From NCBI RefSeq assembly GCF_000145275.1, contig NC_014393.1, positions 744,001 to 808,000 on the forward strand: a stretch of 64,000 bases of DNA, written 5' to 3'. The position numbers and the translations under genes are program-made. Shown piece after piece: positions 18,053 to 28,107 of the stretch. The notes under the pieces were generated by a model that did no database searches, was not told the origin of the DNA, and saw nothing but the letters and a program-made list of their open reading frames with translations. Each line of letters starts with the position of its first letter. The first letter of the stretch is position 1. The DNA comes from Clostridium cellulovorans 743B. GTDB lineage: Bacteria > Bacillota > Clostridia > Clostridiales > Clostridiaceae.

Positions 18053-18941
18053 CCCCTTAGTAGCTATTATTTTGGTGAATTTTAATAATAAGAATGATAC
18101 AGAGGAATGCATAGAATCCTTATTAAAGGAGAACTACGACAATAAAAAAATCATAGTTGTAGATAACGGATCAAAGGATGGATCTATAACTGAACTAAAA
18201 AGGCAATTTGAAAACAAAGTTATATTTATAGAGAATCAAGATAATTTAGGCTTTTCATGTGCTAATAATCAAGGCATAGAATTGGCCTTAAAAGAAAATG
18301 CTCAATACATAATGCTTTTAAATAATGACACTGTTGTAGAACAAGAATTTATCAAACCTATGCTAGAAGTAGCGGAAAGAAAGAATTGCATAGTAAGTCC
18401 AAAGATACCTTATTATGATGAGAAAAATATTCTTTGGTCTTGTGGCGGAGAGTTTAGATGGAAAAAGGGAACAACTCATAATAGAGGAATAAATGAAGTA
18501 GATAATGGTCAATTTGATGAAGAAAAAGAAGTGGATTTTGCATCAGGTTGTTGCTTATTTATTCCAAGAAAAATTCTTGAGACAGTAGGTATGCTCAGTG
18601 ACGAGTATTTCTTATATTATGAGGATACAGATTATTGTCTAAAGGCAAAGCATGCGGGCTTTAAGATAGTTTATACACCAAAAGCTGTAGTATATCATAA
18701 GGTAAGTAGAACTATGGGGGGAGCTGAATCGCCTACAGTTTTATATTATAGTAATAGAAATAGATTATATTTTAACGATAAGTATAATAAACAACATAAA
18801 CATAAGTTTTTATTATATTTTTATGGAACGAGAATGGTTAAGATATCATTGCTTGCTATAAAAGGGGAAAAAGATAAGGTTTCTGCGATAAAAGAAGGTA
18901 TATACGATTATAAGAGAAGAAAGATAGGAAAAAGAGCGTAA
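18045..18941 (+). CDS. Family 2 glycosyltransferase
   Basis: 298 residues. GT-A domain with VAIILVNFNNKNDTEECI, IIVVDNGSKDGS, NLGFSCANNQGIELA and the DxD in MLLNNDTVV; the catalytic-base region reads FLYYEDTDYCLKAKHAGFK. The ATG at 18045 overlaps the preceding stop codon, and GGGAAGG upstream supports it; an in-frame ATG at 18021 is less likely. Last gene of the cluster, ended by a good terminator. No Wzy polymerase, flippase, nucleotide-sugar synthesis or initiating transferase genes are in this cluster, so precursors must come from elsewhere. Confidence 0.92.
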   Translation: MINPLVAIILVNFNNKNDTEECIESLLKENYDNKKIIVVDNGSKDGSITELKRQFENKVIFIENQDNLGFSCANNQGIELALKENAQYIMLLNNDTVVEQEFIKPMLEVAERKNCIVSPKIPYYDEKNILWSCGGEFRWKKGTTHNRGINEVDNGQFDEEKEVDFASGCCLFIPRKILETVGMLSDEYFLYYEDTDYCLKAKHAGFKIVYTPKAVVYHKVSRTMGGAESPTVLYYSNRNRLYFNDKYNKQHKHKFLLYFYGTRMVKISLLAIKGEKDKVSAIKEGIYDYKRRKIGKRA

Positions 18942-18957
18942 AAACTATAAGTAAAAA

Positions 18958-19002
18958 GGCTAGTATATTTAGGAGGAATTCTAAACATACTAGTTTTTTA
19001 TT
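18958..19002 (+). terminator. Terminator of the polysaccharide cluster
   Basis: CTAGTATATTTAG (18960-18972) pairs with CTAAACATACTAG (18981-18993) with one mismatch, followed by TTTTTTA. Confidence 0.85.
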
Positions 19003-19320
19003 TTATGGAAGATTATAAAAAGTTGAAACTGTAGATAAGTTAAAAAGCATAAGTTTTGGAATGGAGTTTCGCTAAAAAACAGTGAGTCGTCAAAAACTAC
19101 TACAAAGGTCTAGAAGGTTTAATCTATAACAATTAGAAATCTTCTTAAGAAAGTGTGGAACTATTTGGTAATAAAATCAAATGAATAAAAGTATATATAA
19201 ATGTATCTTGGATTATTTTTAAAGATTAATTGCTTATAGGTATTCATAATTCTAATATTTAGAATGAGATAATTAAATATGAGCAAAACTATTATTATAT
19301 TGTAATTTGGAGGTGGTATT
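19003..19320. other. Leader region of hppA, nothing recognised
   Basis: About 320 bp of AT-rich DNA. It contains no frame with a ribosome binding site and no recognised riboswitch. The hppA Shine-Dalgarno GGAGGTGG is at its end. Confidence 0.45.
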
Positions 19321-21336
19321 ATGCAAACATTTATTTTATCTGCGCTATGTGGCTGTGTTGCATTGGCCTTTGCGTACTTTCTAGCTATAGGAATTGCTAA
19401 GATAAAAGTTACAAATGCAAAGATGGAAGAAATCTCTAACTACATTCATCAAGGTGCTATGGCTTTTTTGAAAAGAGAATATAAGTATTTAGCTGTATTT
19501 ATTGTAATTTTATTTATTATTCTTTCTTTAGCTATAGATATTTTTACAGCGATAGCATTTGTTGTAGGAGCTATTTTTTCGATTCTAGCAGGTTACTTTG
19601 GAATGCAGGTTGCTACAAAAGCAAATGTACGAACTGCTGAAGCTGCTAAAGAAGGAGAAAATCCAGCATTAAAAATCGCTTTTTCTGGCGGTGCAGTAAT
19701 GGGAATGTGTGTTGTTGGTTTGGGGGTTCTAGGCTTAAGCTTACTCTACATATTATTTAATGGAAAGGTAATCTATTTAACTGGTTTCGGATTAGGAGCT
19801 TCATCAATAGCACTATTTGCAAGAGTTGGTGGAGGAATATACACAAAAGCGGCTGACGTTGGGGCTGATTTAGTAGGTAAGGTTGAAGCCGGTATCCCAG
19901 AAGACGATCCAAGAAATCCTGCTGTTATTGCTGATAATGTAGGTGATAATGTAGGTGATGTTGCAGGAATGGGGGCAGATTTGTTTGAATCTTATGTAGG
20001 TTCTTTAATATCTGCAATAACCTTAGGTACTTCTCTTTTCTCAGGCAAGGAAGGGGTTACATTTCCAATTACATTGGCTATGATCGGGATAATAGCATCT
20101 ATTGTTGGAGCCATTATTGCAAGAAATAGCAAAGGGAGTAATCCTCAAAAATCTTTAAATATGGGAACTTATATTTCAGGAATACTAACAATTATTGGTA
20201 CAGCAGTGCTAAGTAAGGTTGTTTTTAATGATTTTAAAGCATTTATCGCTGTGGCAAGTGGATTAATCGTTGGGCTTGCTATTGGGAAGATCACAGAGAT
20301 GTATACATCTGCTGATTATAAATCAGTAAAAAAGATAGCGGCACAATCGGAAACTGGAGCAGCTACAAATATAATTTCTGGATTATCTATAGGAATGTTA
20401 TCAACTGTATTTCCTATAATATTAATAGCTATAGGAATATTAGTAGCGTATTTTTCTATGGATGGTGCTAGTGATTCAACTATGGGATTGTATGGCATAG
20501 CACTTTCGGCTATAGGAATGCTTTCAACTACAGGGCTTACTGTAGCAGTTGATGCTTATGGTCCTATTGCTGATAATGCTGGTGGTATTGCAGAAATGTC
20601 ACACATGCCAAAGGAAGTAAGGCAAGTTACAGATAAATTGGATTCTGTTGGTAACACAACAGCAGCAGTTGCTAAGGGGTTTGCCATAGGTTCTGCAGCA
20701 TTAACAGCATTAGCTTTGTTTGCATCTTATGCACAAGCTGTAGACTTAAAGAGTATTGATATATTAAATCCTGTAACTCTTTCAGGAGTATTTATTGGGG
20801 GACTTCTACCATTTTTATTTGGAGCATTAACTATGCAGTCAGTTGGAAAAGCAGCAAATCAAATGGTTGAAGAAGTAAGAAGGCAATTTAAAGAGATTAA
20901 AGGAATTATGGAGGAAGAAGCTAAGCCTGAATATGGTAAGTGCGTTGAAATATCAACAGCAGCAGCTTTAAAAGAAATGCTATTGCCAGGTATATTAGCT
21001 ATAGTAATTCCTATATTAGTTGGAGTTTTATTGGGAGTAGAAGCTTTAGCAGGATTATTAGCTGGAGCTGTTGTTACTGGTGTACTAATGGCAATAATGA
21101 TGGCAAATGCAGGTGGAGCATGGGACAATGCTAAAAAATATATTGAAGGTGGTGCTATGGGGGGGAAGGGAAGTAACTCTCATAAAGCAGCAGTAGTTGG
21201 AGATACTGTTGGAGATCCTTTCAAGGACACCTCAGGACCTGCGATGAATATTTTAATAAAACTTATGACTATTGTAGCATTAGTTTTCGCTCCTGTTTTA
21301 GCGCAAATTGGTGGAGTGTTATTGAAGTTAATATAA
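19321..21336 (+). CDS. hppA: Membrane-bound ion-pumping pyrophosphatase (K+-dependent type)
   Basis: 671 residues with ~16 hydrophobic segments. It hydrolyses pyrophosphate and pumps Na+ and/or H+. The active-site loop [20 protein letters not shown] with its many Asp residues is present, as are the second motif [18 protein letters not shown] and the C-terminal [15 protein letters not shown]. At the diagnostic position after GNTT the residue is Ala ([18 protein letters not shown]), the mark of K+-dependent enzymes, whereas K+-independent ones have Lys. In clostridia such pumps are often Na+-translocating, but the ion is not proven here. Confidence 0.97.
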   Translation: MQTFILSALCGCVALAFAYFLAIGIAKIKVTNAKMEEISNYIHQGAMAFLKREYKYLAVFIVILFIILSLAIDIFTAIAFVVGAIFSILAGYFGMQVATKANVRTAEAAKEGENPALKIAFSGGAVMGMCVVGLGVLGLSLLYILFNGKVIYLTGFGLGASSIALFARVGGGIYTKAADVGADLVGKVEAGIPEDDPRNPAVIADNVGDNVGDVAGMGADLFESYVGSLISAITLGTSLFSGKEGVTFPITLAMIGIIASIVGAIIARNSKGSNPQKSLNMGTYISGILTIIGTAVLSKVVFNDFKAFIAVASGLIVGLAIGKITEMYTSADYKSVKKIAAQSETGAATNIISGLSIGMLSTVFPIILIAIGILVAYFSMDGASDSTMGLYGIALSAIGMLSTTGLTVAVDAYGPIADNAGGIAEMSHMPKEVRQVTDKLDSVGNTTAAVAKGFAIGSAALTALALFASYAQAVDLKSIDILNPVTLSGVFIGGLLPFLFGALTMQSVGKAANQMVEEVRRQFKEIKGIMEEEAKPEYGKCVEISTAAALKEMLLPGILAIVIPILVGVLLGVEALAGLLAGAVVTGVLMAIMMANAGGAWDNAKKYIEGGAMGGKGSNSHKAAVVGDTVGDPFKDTSGPAMNILIKLMTIVALVFAPVLAQIGGVLLKLI

Positions 21337-21352
21337 TAGGCATTTTAAAGAT

Positions 21353-21396
21353 AAAAAAGTTGCTTACCTTTATAAAGGCAAGCAACTTTTTTATAT
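21353..21396 (+). terminator. Intrinsic terminator of hppA
   Basis: AAAAAAGTTGCTT (21353-21365) pairs with AAGCAACTTTTTT (21380-21392), and CCTTTATAAAGG extends the stem inside. Strong T run. Confidence 0.93.
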
Positions 21397-21448
21397 GATG
21401 TATCAATTAAGTTCAATAAATTTTGCAATGTACTGTACTTTAATAACT

Positions 21449-21703
21449 TTATTCATCGCTATTATCAAAATTAGAGTTAGGGTTATTATTATTATTATTA
21501 TTATTATTAGTATAAGTTAAGGTGGAATAGCTATCTGCTAAACTTTGTCTTGCAGTGGATTGACCAAAATAAAAAGCAACAACTGTTGTGAAAACAGTTA
21601 AAAATGATTCTGAAGATATACTGCCATTGATTGCTAGATATGCAAATGTAAGAGTTAAGACAAGTGCTATTATTTTTTTTACTTGAAAAATTTTATTGAA
21701 CAT
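21449..21703 (-). CDS. Small membrane protein with poly-asparagine tail
   Basis: 84 residues. One or two hydrophobic segments (IIALVLTLTFAYLAI and FLTVFTTVVAFYFGQ) are followed by a polar tail that includes nine consecutive Asn. The Asn run is encoded by a perfect nine-unit trinucleotide repeat at 21483-21509. GAGGT lies 5 nt before the ATG, which supports a real gene. The FLTVFTTVVAFYFGQSTAR stretch resembles small holin-like or phage-derived membrane proteins, but I cannot name the family. It is convergent with hppA. Confidence 0.65.
   Translation of the reverse strand: MFNKIFQVKKIIALVLTLTFAYLAINGSISSESFLTVFTTVVAFYFGQSTARQSLADSYSTLTYTNNNNNNNNNPNSNFDNSDE
21483..21509. repeat. Nine-unit TTA microsatellite
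   Basis: (TTA)9 on the plus strand, read as eight AAT codons plus part of flanking codons on the minus strand. Unit changes would stay in frame and alter only the Asn tail length. Confidence 0.9.
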
Positions 21704-21813
21704 AATACCTCGTCCTTAAAGTGTTATATTCTATTATATTGTTGTTTTCCCGAATTAATTCATAATACTCAAAAAATTTTAAAGGCCTATGAGAACAATA
21801 ACATAAAAAATTG

Positions 21814-22725
21814 TTACTTTAATAAACTCTTCCAAAGTGCATTTTCCGATTTAATGTTATTTTTTATTTCTTCAAATTTTATTTCAAATTCCAATGGATA
21901 AGCACTCTGATGAGGAAAATAAGAACAAATAACAACAGAGTCTTCTGTTAAATAGCTAAGTATACCTAATGTATCATCTGCAGCAGTCAAACGATATAGC
22001 AAGTTATATGAATAATTTTCAGGCTTGTTAACAAGGGTTTTTTCCTCATTTATATAACTCATACCAGATTTTCTTAGAGATTCACTTCTAGGAACAGCTG
22101 CTTCTTTTAAATGCCTTTCATCAATAAATTGTAGAAGGTTATCATTAACAGATACTAAATCAGGTAATCTTACTTTTTTGCCAGTATTCATGTCAATATT
22201 CGTGGTGTATATCATAGGATGCTGATAAGGTAAATCAGGTGCTGACAATAAGGTGTAATAATAAATACTCAAAAGACTATTACTGTATAAAGTAATTTTG
22301 TAATTTACTTTAAAATTAATGTAGTCTGAACTTGTATATTTATCGAATTCATTCAATATTTGGGTTTTTATTAAGGAATTAATGGTGTCTTCTTTAGTTT
22401 TGTCATTTAATCCTGTTATCTCAGGAAAATTTATCTCAGCGTTATTTTCAGTGTAGGTCACCTTTATAAAGTCATAGGATGTTTTTTTTTCTTCTTGTTT
22501 CGATGTTTCAACCTTTGGTGTTTCTACATTAGGTGGAGGAGAAATTTCTGTAGTTGGTGGTGTTATTTCTTCCGTTGGTTTTACACTATTATCTACAGTG
22601 AAAGTTGGATCTTCAATTGTAGAAGGAGTGGTGTTTTCGACAATATTATCGTTTTTTTTACTTTCACAGCCAAGAAAAAAAAGGCTTATAAAGATTGTTA
22701 CAATTAATAGAAAAGATTTGTTCAT
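21814..22725 (-). CDS. Lipoprotein with PdaC/RsiV-type (DUF4163-DUF3298) domain
   Basis: 303 residues. An N-terminal signal ends in the lipobox L-G-Cys20, so it is lipid-anchored outside the cell. A Thr/Pro/Glu-rich linker (~25-80) follows, then a globular domain: NFPEITGLNDKTKEDTINSL, YKITLYSNSLLSIYYYTLL, and TTNIDMNTGKKVRLPDLV, which is the hallmark of DUF3298 as found in PdaC and RsiV C-terminal parts. No deacetylase domain is present. GGAGG lies 8 nt before the ATG. Its role is unknown; some relatives bind lysozyme or peptidoglycan. Confidence 0.85.
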   Translation of the reverse strand: MNKSFLLIVTIFISLFFLGCESKKNDNIVENTTPSTIEDPTFTVDNSVKPTEEITPPTTEISPPPNVETPKVETSKQEEKKTSYDFIKVTYTENNAEINFPEITGLNDKTKEDTINSLIKTQILNEFDKYTSSDYINFKVNYKITLYSNSLLSIYYYTLLSAPDLPYQHPMIYTTNIDMNTGKKVRLPDLVSVNDNLLQFIDERHLKEAAVPRSESLRKSGMSYINEEKTLVNKPENYSYNLLYRLTAADDTLGILSYLTEDSVVICSYFPHQSAYPLEFEIKFEEIKNNIKSENALWKSLLK

Positions 22726-23146
22726 AATAATGCCTCCAAATCAAAATATAAAAAGAATGATATGAAAATATTGTACAATATTTTGATTTTGAAGGCTATT
22801 TTTTTATAAAAAAATATAAAAGTTTTGATAATGTTTCTACATTAAATTCATATATAACTGATAAAATTGATGAAGTTTTTAAATCGTAATAGCTATGAAT
22901 GAAATTACTTGATCAATATAGGTTAGGGACATTAGATTGATGAAGAAATTGAGTATTTTATTTACTTAAATTGAAATTATTCATGGAGAAAAGAAATAAT
23001 AATATGATAAGAGTCATAAAATTATAAAAAATAAGGCGAAAGTTGATATATTTTGTTATAATGATAAGGTGGATTTGTAGAATATAATATTAAATATAAT
23101 TTGATTTATAAGTAAAAGGAAGTTTATTGGAGGTGGGATTAAGAAG
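22726..23146. other. 421-bp divergent intergenic region
   Basis: Carries repeat copy F (22813-22896). An extended -10-like TGTTATAAT at ~23054-23062 may serve the diguanylate cyclase. Nothing else recognised. Confidence 0.45.
22813..22896 (-). repeat. Palindromic interspersed repeat, copy F
   Basis: Reverse-oriented copy. GATAATGTTTCTACATTAAA and the following TTCATATATAACTGATAAAA align with the complement of copies A and C. The end GTTTTTAAATC corresponds to the GATTAAAAAnC start of the other copies. Confidence 0.65.
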
Positions 23147-25054
23147 ATGACTCCAGAAAGAACAAGAAAGATGCAAGTAATAGGATGTATATCCTTTATA
23201 ATAATCTTATATGGAATTATTAGTATGTATAGTAATTATAATATATTTATCGGACATACAAGTATTCTAATTTCTGCTCAAGTTATTTCTTTACTATGGT
23301 TTTGGGAAGCGATTCAAGAACTACAGGGTATTAGAAAACGATTTATGACTCTACTTGCATTTTCATGTATGTTTAGTATATTATCAGAGCTATTAGAAAC
23401 AATACAAAGTTTAATAATACCAAACATAATGATCGTAGGGGACTTAGGAAAATTAGCTTCCTTTATTAAGGGAATTATATATATATTTGCTTTTGCATAT
23501 CTTACATGCAAAACTAAAAAGAAAAATAAGATAACTAGAGATGTATTAGATATTATATTAATATGTAGTGTTATAATTGCATTAAGTTGGAAGATATACT
23601 TTAGTAATATAAATAACATTTGGAGTTATTTTTTTAGTATCAACTCCTTAAGAAATGATAGTTGGATGATTATGATAAATGTAATCTCAGGTCTTTTTTT
23701 AACATTATTATTTTATTCATCTAGGCAAAGTCCATTTAGGAATATTATCAAAAAATTTGTGTTGGTAGTTATTGTTTATTACATATCAGCAATATTGCAT
23801 ATAATTTTTGATCAAAATGATATTGTAGGCAGCACAATTGTTAACTTCTTAAGGGTATGGTTTTATATGTACCTACCTATTATCGCTACAATTAATCCTA
23901 TTGAGAGTAAAGAGGTAGATGAAGAAGTTATTATAGGAGATTCTTTAGAATTATATATTCCAGCTATATCATTCACTATATTAGTTATAAATATTCATTT
24001 GATGCATAGAGATATATATGTAGTAATTATGATAATAAATAGTATGATTATATTCCTAAAACTAAGCCTAATGTTTAGGGAGAATAAGCTACTATTAAAA
24101 AAATACCATGAACTAAACTCGGCTCTTGGAGAGATTATTTCTGCAAGAACAAATGAATTATCACAAAGTCGTCAGAGGTATAGATCTTTGTTTGATATGA
24201 ATCCAAATGCTATTTGTTCTCTTGATTTAGATGGAATCATTACAAGTATTAATCCAGTTTTTATTGAGTTATTTGAAGTAGATATAAAGAATAATGAAGT
24301 AATAGTAGGGTTAGATGTAATGAGTTTTATGGATGAATCTAATCAATTAAAGATTAAGGAACATTTTGAACTTGCTAAAGAAGGGAGAAGACAAAACTTT
24401 GATATTTCTTTTAAACTTGATCAAGTGAAAAATTTAGAATTAAAGATAAATCTTATGCCTATAATCGTTAATAATATCATTAATGGAATATACTGTGTAG
24501 TTGAAGATGTATCTGAACTTAAAAAGTCCAATGAAAAGATTGAATATATGGCTTACCACGATCCACTTACGAATATAGGAAATAGGAATTATTTTCTCAA
24601 AGAATTTAGTGATACTATTTCAAAGGCTGAAGAAGCAAAAAGAATGCCGGTATTGTTTTTTATAGATTTGGATGGATTTAAGTATGTTAATGATACCTAT
24701 GGTCATTTTTATGGGGATAAAGTTCTTTTATCAGTGTCTAGTAGATTGAAAGAAGTACTAAAGAATTCGGGACAAATTTTTAGACAAGGTGGAGATGAAT
24801 TTACTATTTTAGTGTATCACTGTGAGGAACGAAAAAACATTGAAATCTTAGTACAGCAAATTCTTGATACCATAAGGATGCCTAGTAATATTTTTGGGGA
24901 TGATATAAAGGTTTCTGCCAGTATAGGAATTGTCAGATATCCAAGTGACGGGAAAAATCTTGATGAGTTAATGAAAAAAGTAGATACATCAATGTATTAT
25001 ATTAAAGAAAGAAAAAAAGATGGTTATTATTTTTACGAGGATATAGAAGTCTAA
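23147..25054 (+). CDS. Membrane diguanylate cyclase (PAS-GGDEF)
   Basis: 635 residues. The first ~310 residues hold about eight to nine hydrophobic segments; a short coiled coil (~320-345) leads to a PAS domain (~345-460, RYRSLFDMNPNAICSLDLDG) and a GGDEF domain (~465-630). The catalytic GGDEF motif is intact at ~550 (FRQGGDEFTIL), with DPLTNIGNRNYFL and FFIDLDGFKYVNDTYGH also intact, so it should make cyclic di-GMP. The inhibitory RxxD site normally just before GGDEF reads Lys-Asn-Ser-Gly, so product inhibition through that site is unlikely. GGAGGTGG lies 10 nt before the ATG. Confidence 0.93.
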   Translation: MTPERTRKMQVIGCISFIIILYGIISMYSNYNIFIGHTSILISAQVISLLWFWEAIQELQGIRKRFMTLLAFSCMFSILSELLETIQSLIIPNIMIVGDLGKLASFIKGIIYIFAFAYLTCKTKKKNKITRDVLDIILICSVIIALSWKIYFSNINNIWSYFFSINSLRNDSWMIMINVISGLFLTLLFYSSRQSPFRNIIKKFVLVVIVYYISAILHIIFDQNDIVGSTIVNFLRVWFYMYLPIIATINPIESKEVDEEVIIGDSLELYIPAISFTILVINIHLMHRDIYVVIMIINSMIIFLKLSLMFRENKLLLKKYHELNSALGEIISARTNELSQSRQRYRSLFDMNPNAICSLDLDGIITSINPVFIELFEVDIKNNEVIVGLDVMSFMDESNQLKIKEHFELAKEGRRQNFDISFKLDQVKNLELKINLMPIIVNNIINGIYCVVEDVSELKKSNEKIEYMAYHDPLTNIGNRNYFLKEFSDTISKAEEAKRMPVLFFIDLDGFKYVNDTYGHFYGDKVLLSVSSRLKEVLKNSGQIFRQGGDEFTILVYHCEERKNIEILVQQILDTIRMPSNIFGDDIKVSASIGIVRYPSDGKNLDELMKKVDTSMYYIKERKKDGYYFYEDIEV

Positions 25055-25376
25055 AAAATAAAACTATATTTAAAGTATAAATTATTTTAAAAAGTAAACA
25101 TGTGAAGAAATTACTATGACCTGTGTAGTAGATAATAAATTATCTAAGGCACAGGTTCTTTGGTTATAGTCATAGAACGTTAGTCCCCGTGGGTTAAAGT
25201 AGTAGAAAATTTGACATAGCAGCACAACAAAAAATGCCAATAAAATTCAATTAATATCATTAAATGTATGTAAATGTAATGATTTTAAAAATAACGAGAT
25301 AATTTTTTGATTTAGACTAGTTTTTTTCTTAAACTATGATAAAATGAATAATATAAAAGTGTAAAGGAGTAGTTCG
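25055..25376. other. 322-bp intergenic region
   Basis: Contains the terminator of the diguanylate cyclase gene, then AT-rich DNA leading to the phospholipase-like gene. A TAAAAT at ~25340 could be a -10. No RNA family recognised. Confidence 0.45.
25119..25162 (+). terminator. Intrinsic terminator of the diguanylate cyclase gene
   Basis: ACCTGTG (25119-25125) pairs with CACAGGT (25150-25156), with the inner stem GATAAT/ATTATC, followed by TCTTT. Confidence 0.75.
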
Positions 25377-25991
25377 ATGAATACTATTTCACACGTAGTT
25401 ATAGCAAATAAGATAAATAGAGATATTGAGAATATTCTTGGAATTTCTATGAATAGATATAGCTTTGTGTACGGAAGTGTAAGACCTGATCTTAGAAGAG
25501 GAAAGTTTGATACAACTCATTATAAAGAAGAAGCAAAAGACTATGTTTATAAAATGATAGAGAAGGTATTTGAAGATTACGAGGAAAATTGGGATTCAAG
25601 AGAATTCTACGTAAGATTAGGTGAAGTTATTCATTTCATTACAGATTTCTTTACTTATCCTCATAATAAAAAATATTATGAAGGTGCTAGAAAAGATCAT
25701 CATGTATATGAATTTAGACAAGTTATGATATTATTTAATAGAAAAAAAATCAAAGAATTGAAGGGGTTAGATGCAAGTGTTCCGTTATTAGAAACACTAC
25801 CTGAGATTTTTAATTATATAGATAGATTGCATGTTGAATATTTAGCTAGTGGACCAAGTGAGATGATAGATTGCATTTTTGCATATAAAGTATGTAATGT
25901 ATTGACTACATCTATTTTATCACTATATATGAAGAAAGCTGCTGTGATAGAAGCTACAAAAGACTTGGCTTTAGATTATGGTACTATATAA
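25377..25991 (+). CDS. Zinc-dependent phospholipase C-like domain protein
   Basis: 204 residues. The pattern of the zinc-PLC/S1-P1 fold is visible: an N-terminal His (TISHVVIANKI), SFVYGSVRPDL, and the metal-binding helix LGEVIHFITDFFTYPHN, with His and Asp ligands, then HHVYEF. Unlike secreted alpha-toxin type enzymes there is no signal peptide or C2-like domain, so it belongs to the short cytoplasmic group of unknown substrate. AAAGGAG lies ~7 nt before the ATG. Single gene, convergent with the endoglucanase. Confidence 0.82.
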   Translation: MNTISHVVIANKINRDIENILGISMNRYSFVYGSVRPDLRRGKFDTTHYKEEAKDYVYKMIEKVFEDYEENWDSREFYVRLGEVIHFITDFFTYPHNKKYYEGARKDHHVYEFRQVMILFNRKKIKELKGLDASVPLLETLPEIFNYIDRLHVEYLASGPSEMIDCIFAYKVCNVLTTSILSLYMKKAAVIEATKDLALDYGTI

Positions 25992-26071
25992 ATAAAGCTA
26001 AATAGTTTGATAATAGGAATACAACTGAATTTTGGATAAATAGTTCAATTATAAATAGAGCATTTTGATAG

Positions 26072-26110
26072 AAGCCTCCACTAAAAATTTTATTAGTGGA
26101 GGCTTTAATT
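26072..26110. terminator. Bidirectional terminator
   Basis: AAGCCTCCACTAA (26072-26084) pairs perfectly with TTAGTGGAGGCTT (26093-26105). T-rich on both strands; it separates the convergent phospholipase-like and endoglucanase genes. Confidence 0.9.
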
Positions 26111-26173
26111 TGTATATTAGCTAATTATTTGAGATAAAAATATTCAAGCTAAATAACAATAATAATATTATTA

Positions 26174-27808
26174 TTACTTGCTAAGTAATAATAATTTTAA
26201 TTTTGCAAAGTCAATAGCGTTAACTTTGCTGTCACCGTTTAGATCAGAATTAGCTTGGTTTATAGTTACACTTGAACCGTTTAATAGGTATTTTTTTAAT
26301 ATTGCATAATCCATTGCATTAACAACTTTATCACCGTTAACATCTCCAGGGAGAACTATAGGCTCTGTTGGATTCGTTGGATCTGTTGGATCTGTTGGAT
26401 CCGTTGGTGTTAAGTTAAAGTATTCATTTAAAGACATACCGTTTGAACCAAGTTTTACTTGATGATCAAGCCCGATAAACTTGCCTTTATCTTGCCATAA
26501 TGCAGGTTTTAATAAGCCGTATTTTGCTTCATCCCAAGTTGTCCAATCATAGCCAATTAATCCACCAGTATCACCTGAGTTTGGATTGATACACCAGAAA
26601 GTGTGGTTAATTCGTTTTTCGATCATATAGTCTCTTAGAAGTTCCATCCACTTTTGGTTTTTGCCTCCGTCCATATGTCCACCCCATTCACCTATTAAAA
26701 GAGGTGCAATTCCTTGATCATCAATAAATGCCCAAGCATTATACCAATAATCATCTAGTAAAGTTTGTCTAGTAAAGTCTTTATCAAACCAAACTTGATT
26801 GTATACAGATGGACCGTAATCATGTGGAGAATATACTACTTGGCTGTTTAAATCACCTAAGTTTATAGGATATTTCTTAACACCACTTAATACTCCTCCC
26901 CACCAGCCTCTAACATATGGAGAATCTGCATCACTTGATTGCCAAATATCTGGTGTAGCATATGTAAAGCCTTTATCGTATTTAGGTGTTTGTTCTACAC
27001 CTTCAATCATTACAAGAATATTTGGATTTGCTGCAAGTACTGATTTTGAACACTTTTCTGCAGCATATTTCCAGTTGTTTTCGTCTGTAGAATCATCCCA
27101 TTTTGCCATGTCAGTTGGGATCTCAGCTTTATAGTTACGTTTACCATGAGGCTCGTTCTTTAAATCTACAGCTAAGATAGTATCATCATTTTTATACTTG
27201 TCTACTAACCAAGTTAAGGAATCAATCCATTTGTCTGTTGTGATTACTCCAGCTGTTTTTGTCTCTAATCCATACCATAATGGATATGTATGTCCAGAAT
27301 TATCTGCATGAGGACTATGTACGTCTACCATAACCTTGATTCCAAGTTCTTTGCAGTAGCCCATCATAATATCAAAGATTTGCATACTGTCTTTAGTACC
27401 TTTAGTTGCAGGATCGTAAAAATCAGCATTAATAGTGTGGTATGGGCTATTGTCAGCTGATACACTCGAAGTTGGATTTGGTGTGCCATTCATCCAGCTG
27501 CATAAAAGTTCAGAAGAGATAGGTATTCTTATAAGTCCGATACCTCTATCTGCAATACTCTTCATAAGATTTTTAACATCATACCATGAACCATGAACTA
27601 CATTTTCACTACAGTTAAATCCAAACCAGTTAGCTCCAGTTAGCCAAACTTCATTTCCATTTTTGTCTAGTATTTTGTCACCTTTACAGTGTAGCCAGTC
27701 ATCATTGTTAGTATCAACAGCAGCTTTTACTTGTGTGGTTGAAAAACAAAAAGAAGAAGCAACCATTAGTGAAGCAACTATTGAGGTTAATTTTTTTAAT
27801 CTTTTCAT
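26174..27808 (-). CDS. Cellulosomal GH5 endoglucanase with type I dockerin
   Basis: 544 residues. A signal peptide (~1-29, cleavage near VKA-A) is followed by a GH5 catalytic domain (~35-465). The acid/base is Glu219 in DLKNEPHG and the nucleophile Glu374 in LLIGEWGG; both are present. A Pro-Thr-Asp linker (~468-483) leads to a dockerin (~487-544) with two calcium-binding repeats, [20 protein letters not shown] and [20 protein letters not shown]. The Ala-Met and Ala-Ile pairs at the recognition positions match mesophilic clostridial cellulosomes rather than the Ser-Thr of C. thermocellum. Secreted and bound to a scaffoldin cohesin to cut beta-1,4-glucan. AGGGGGG precedes the ATG. Confidence 0.97.
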   Translation of the reverse strand: MKRLKKLTSIVASLMVASSFCFSTTQVKAAVDTNNDDWLHCKGDKILDKNGNEVWLTGANWFGFNCSENVVHGSWYDVKNLMKSIADRGIGLIRIPISSELLCSWMNGTPNPTSSVSADNSPYHTINADFYDPATKGTKDSMQIFDIMMGYCKELGIKVMVDVHSPHADNSGHTYPLWYGLETKTAGVITTDKWIDSLTWLVDKYKNDDTILAVDLKNEPHGKRNYKAEIPTDMAKWDDSTDENNWKYAAEKCSKSVLAANPNILVMIEGVEQTPKYDKGFTYATPDIWQSSDADSPYVRGWWGGVLSGVKKYPINLGDLNSQVVYSPHDYGPSVYNQVWFDKDFTRQTLLDDYWYNAWAFIDDQGIAPLLIGEWGGHMDGGKNQKWMELLRDYMIEKRINHTFWCINPNSGDTGGLIGYDWTTWDEAKYGLLKPALWQDKGKFIGLDHQVKLGSNGMSLNEYFNLTPTDPTDPTDPTNPTEPIVLPGDVNGDKVVNAMDYAILKKYLLNGSSVTINQANSDLNGDSKVNAIDFAKLKLLLLSK

Positions 27809-27882
27809 AGAAATCTTTCCCCCCTAATAATAGTACATTTAATAATTCATCATTCTCTAAATATATAGAGTCTGATATAAAG

Positions 27883-27940
27883 TTGATTGATTGACTTGTT
27901 GATTAATTGATTGATTGACTAATTGATTGCTTAATCAATT
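27883..27940. repeat. TTGATT-rich direct-repeat tract upstream of the endoglucanase
   Basis: The 14-mer TTGATTGATTGACT occurs twice (27883-27896 and 27907-27920), exactly 24 bp apart, followed by a partial third copy and an inverted end (AATTGATTGCTTAATCAATT). It lies 75-132 bp upstream of the endoglucanase start on that gene's promoter side. Confidence 0.75.
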
Positions 27941-28001
27941 AGTATAGTTTACTTTTGTTCAAATACCTCCTTTCTAAAAAGATATTCAAACTTTACATTC
28001 T

Positions 28002-28092
28002 CAATATATAAGTTTCATTATTGAAGCTATATTGAAGTTTATTGAAAAATCAATATATGCTATGAAGAAGCTTTAGTGAAACATATATATTG
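28002..28092 (-). repeat. Palindromic interspersed repeat, copy E
   Basis: Best-preserved ends of the family: CAATATATAAGTTTCATTA (28002-28020) and the complement of TAGTGAAACATATATATTG (28074-28092) match at 16 of 19 positions. The interior ATTGAAAAATCAATATA is the complement of copy D. 91 bp, noncoding. Confidence 0.8.
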
Positions 28093-28107
28093 TAGAAAAA
28101 TTTATTT

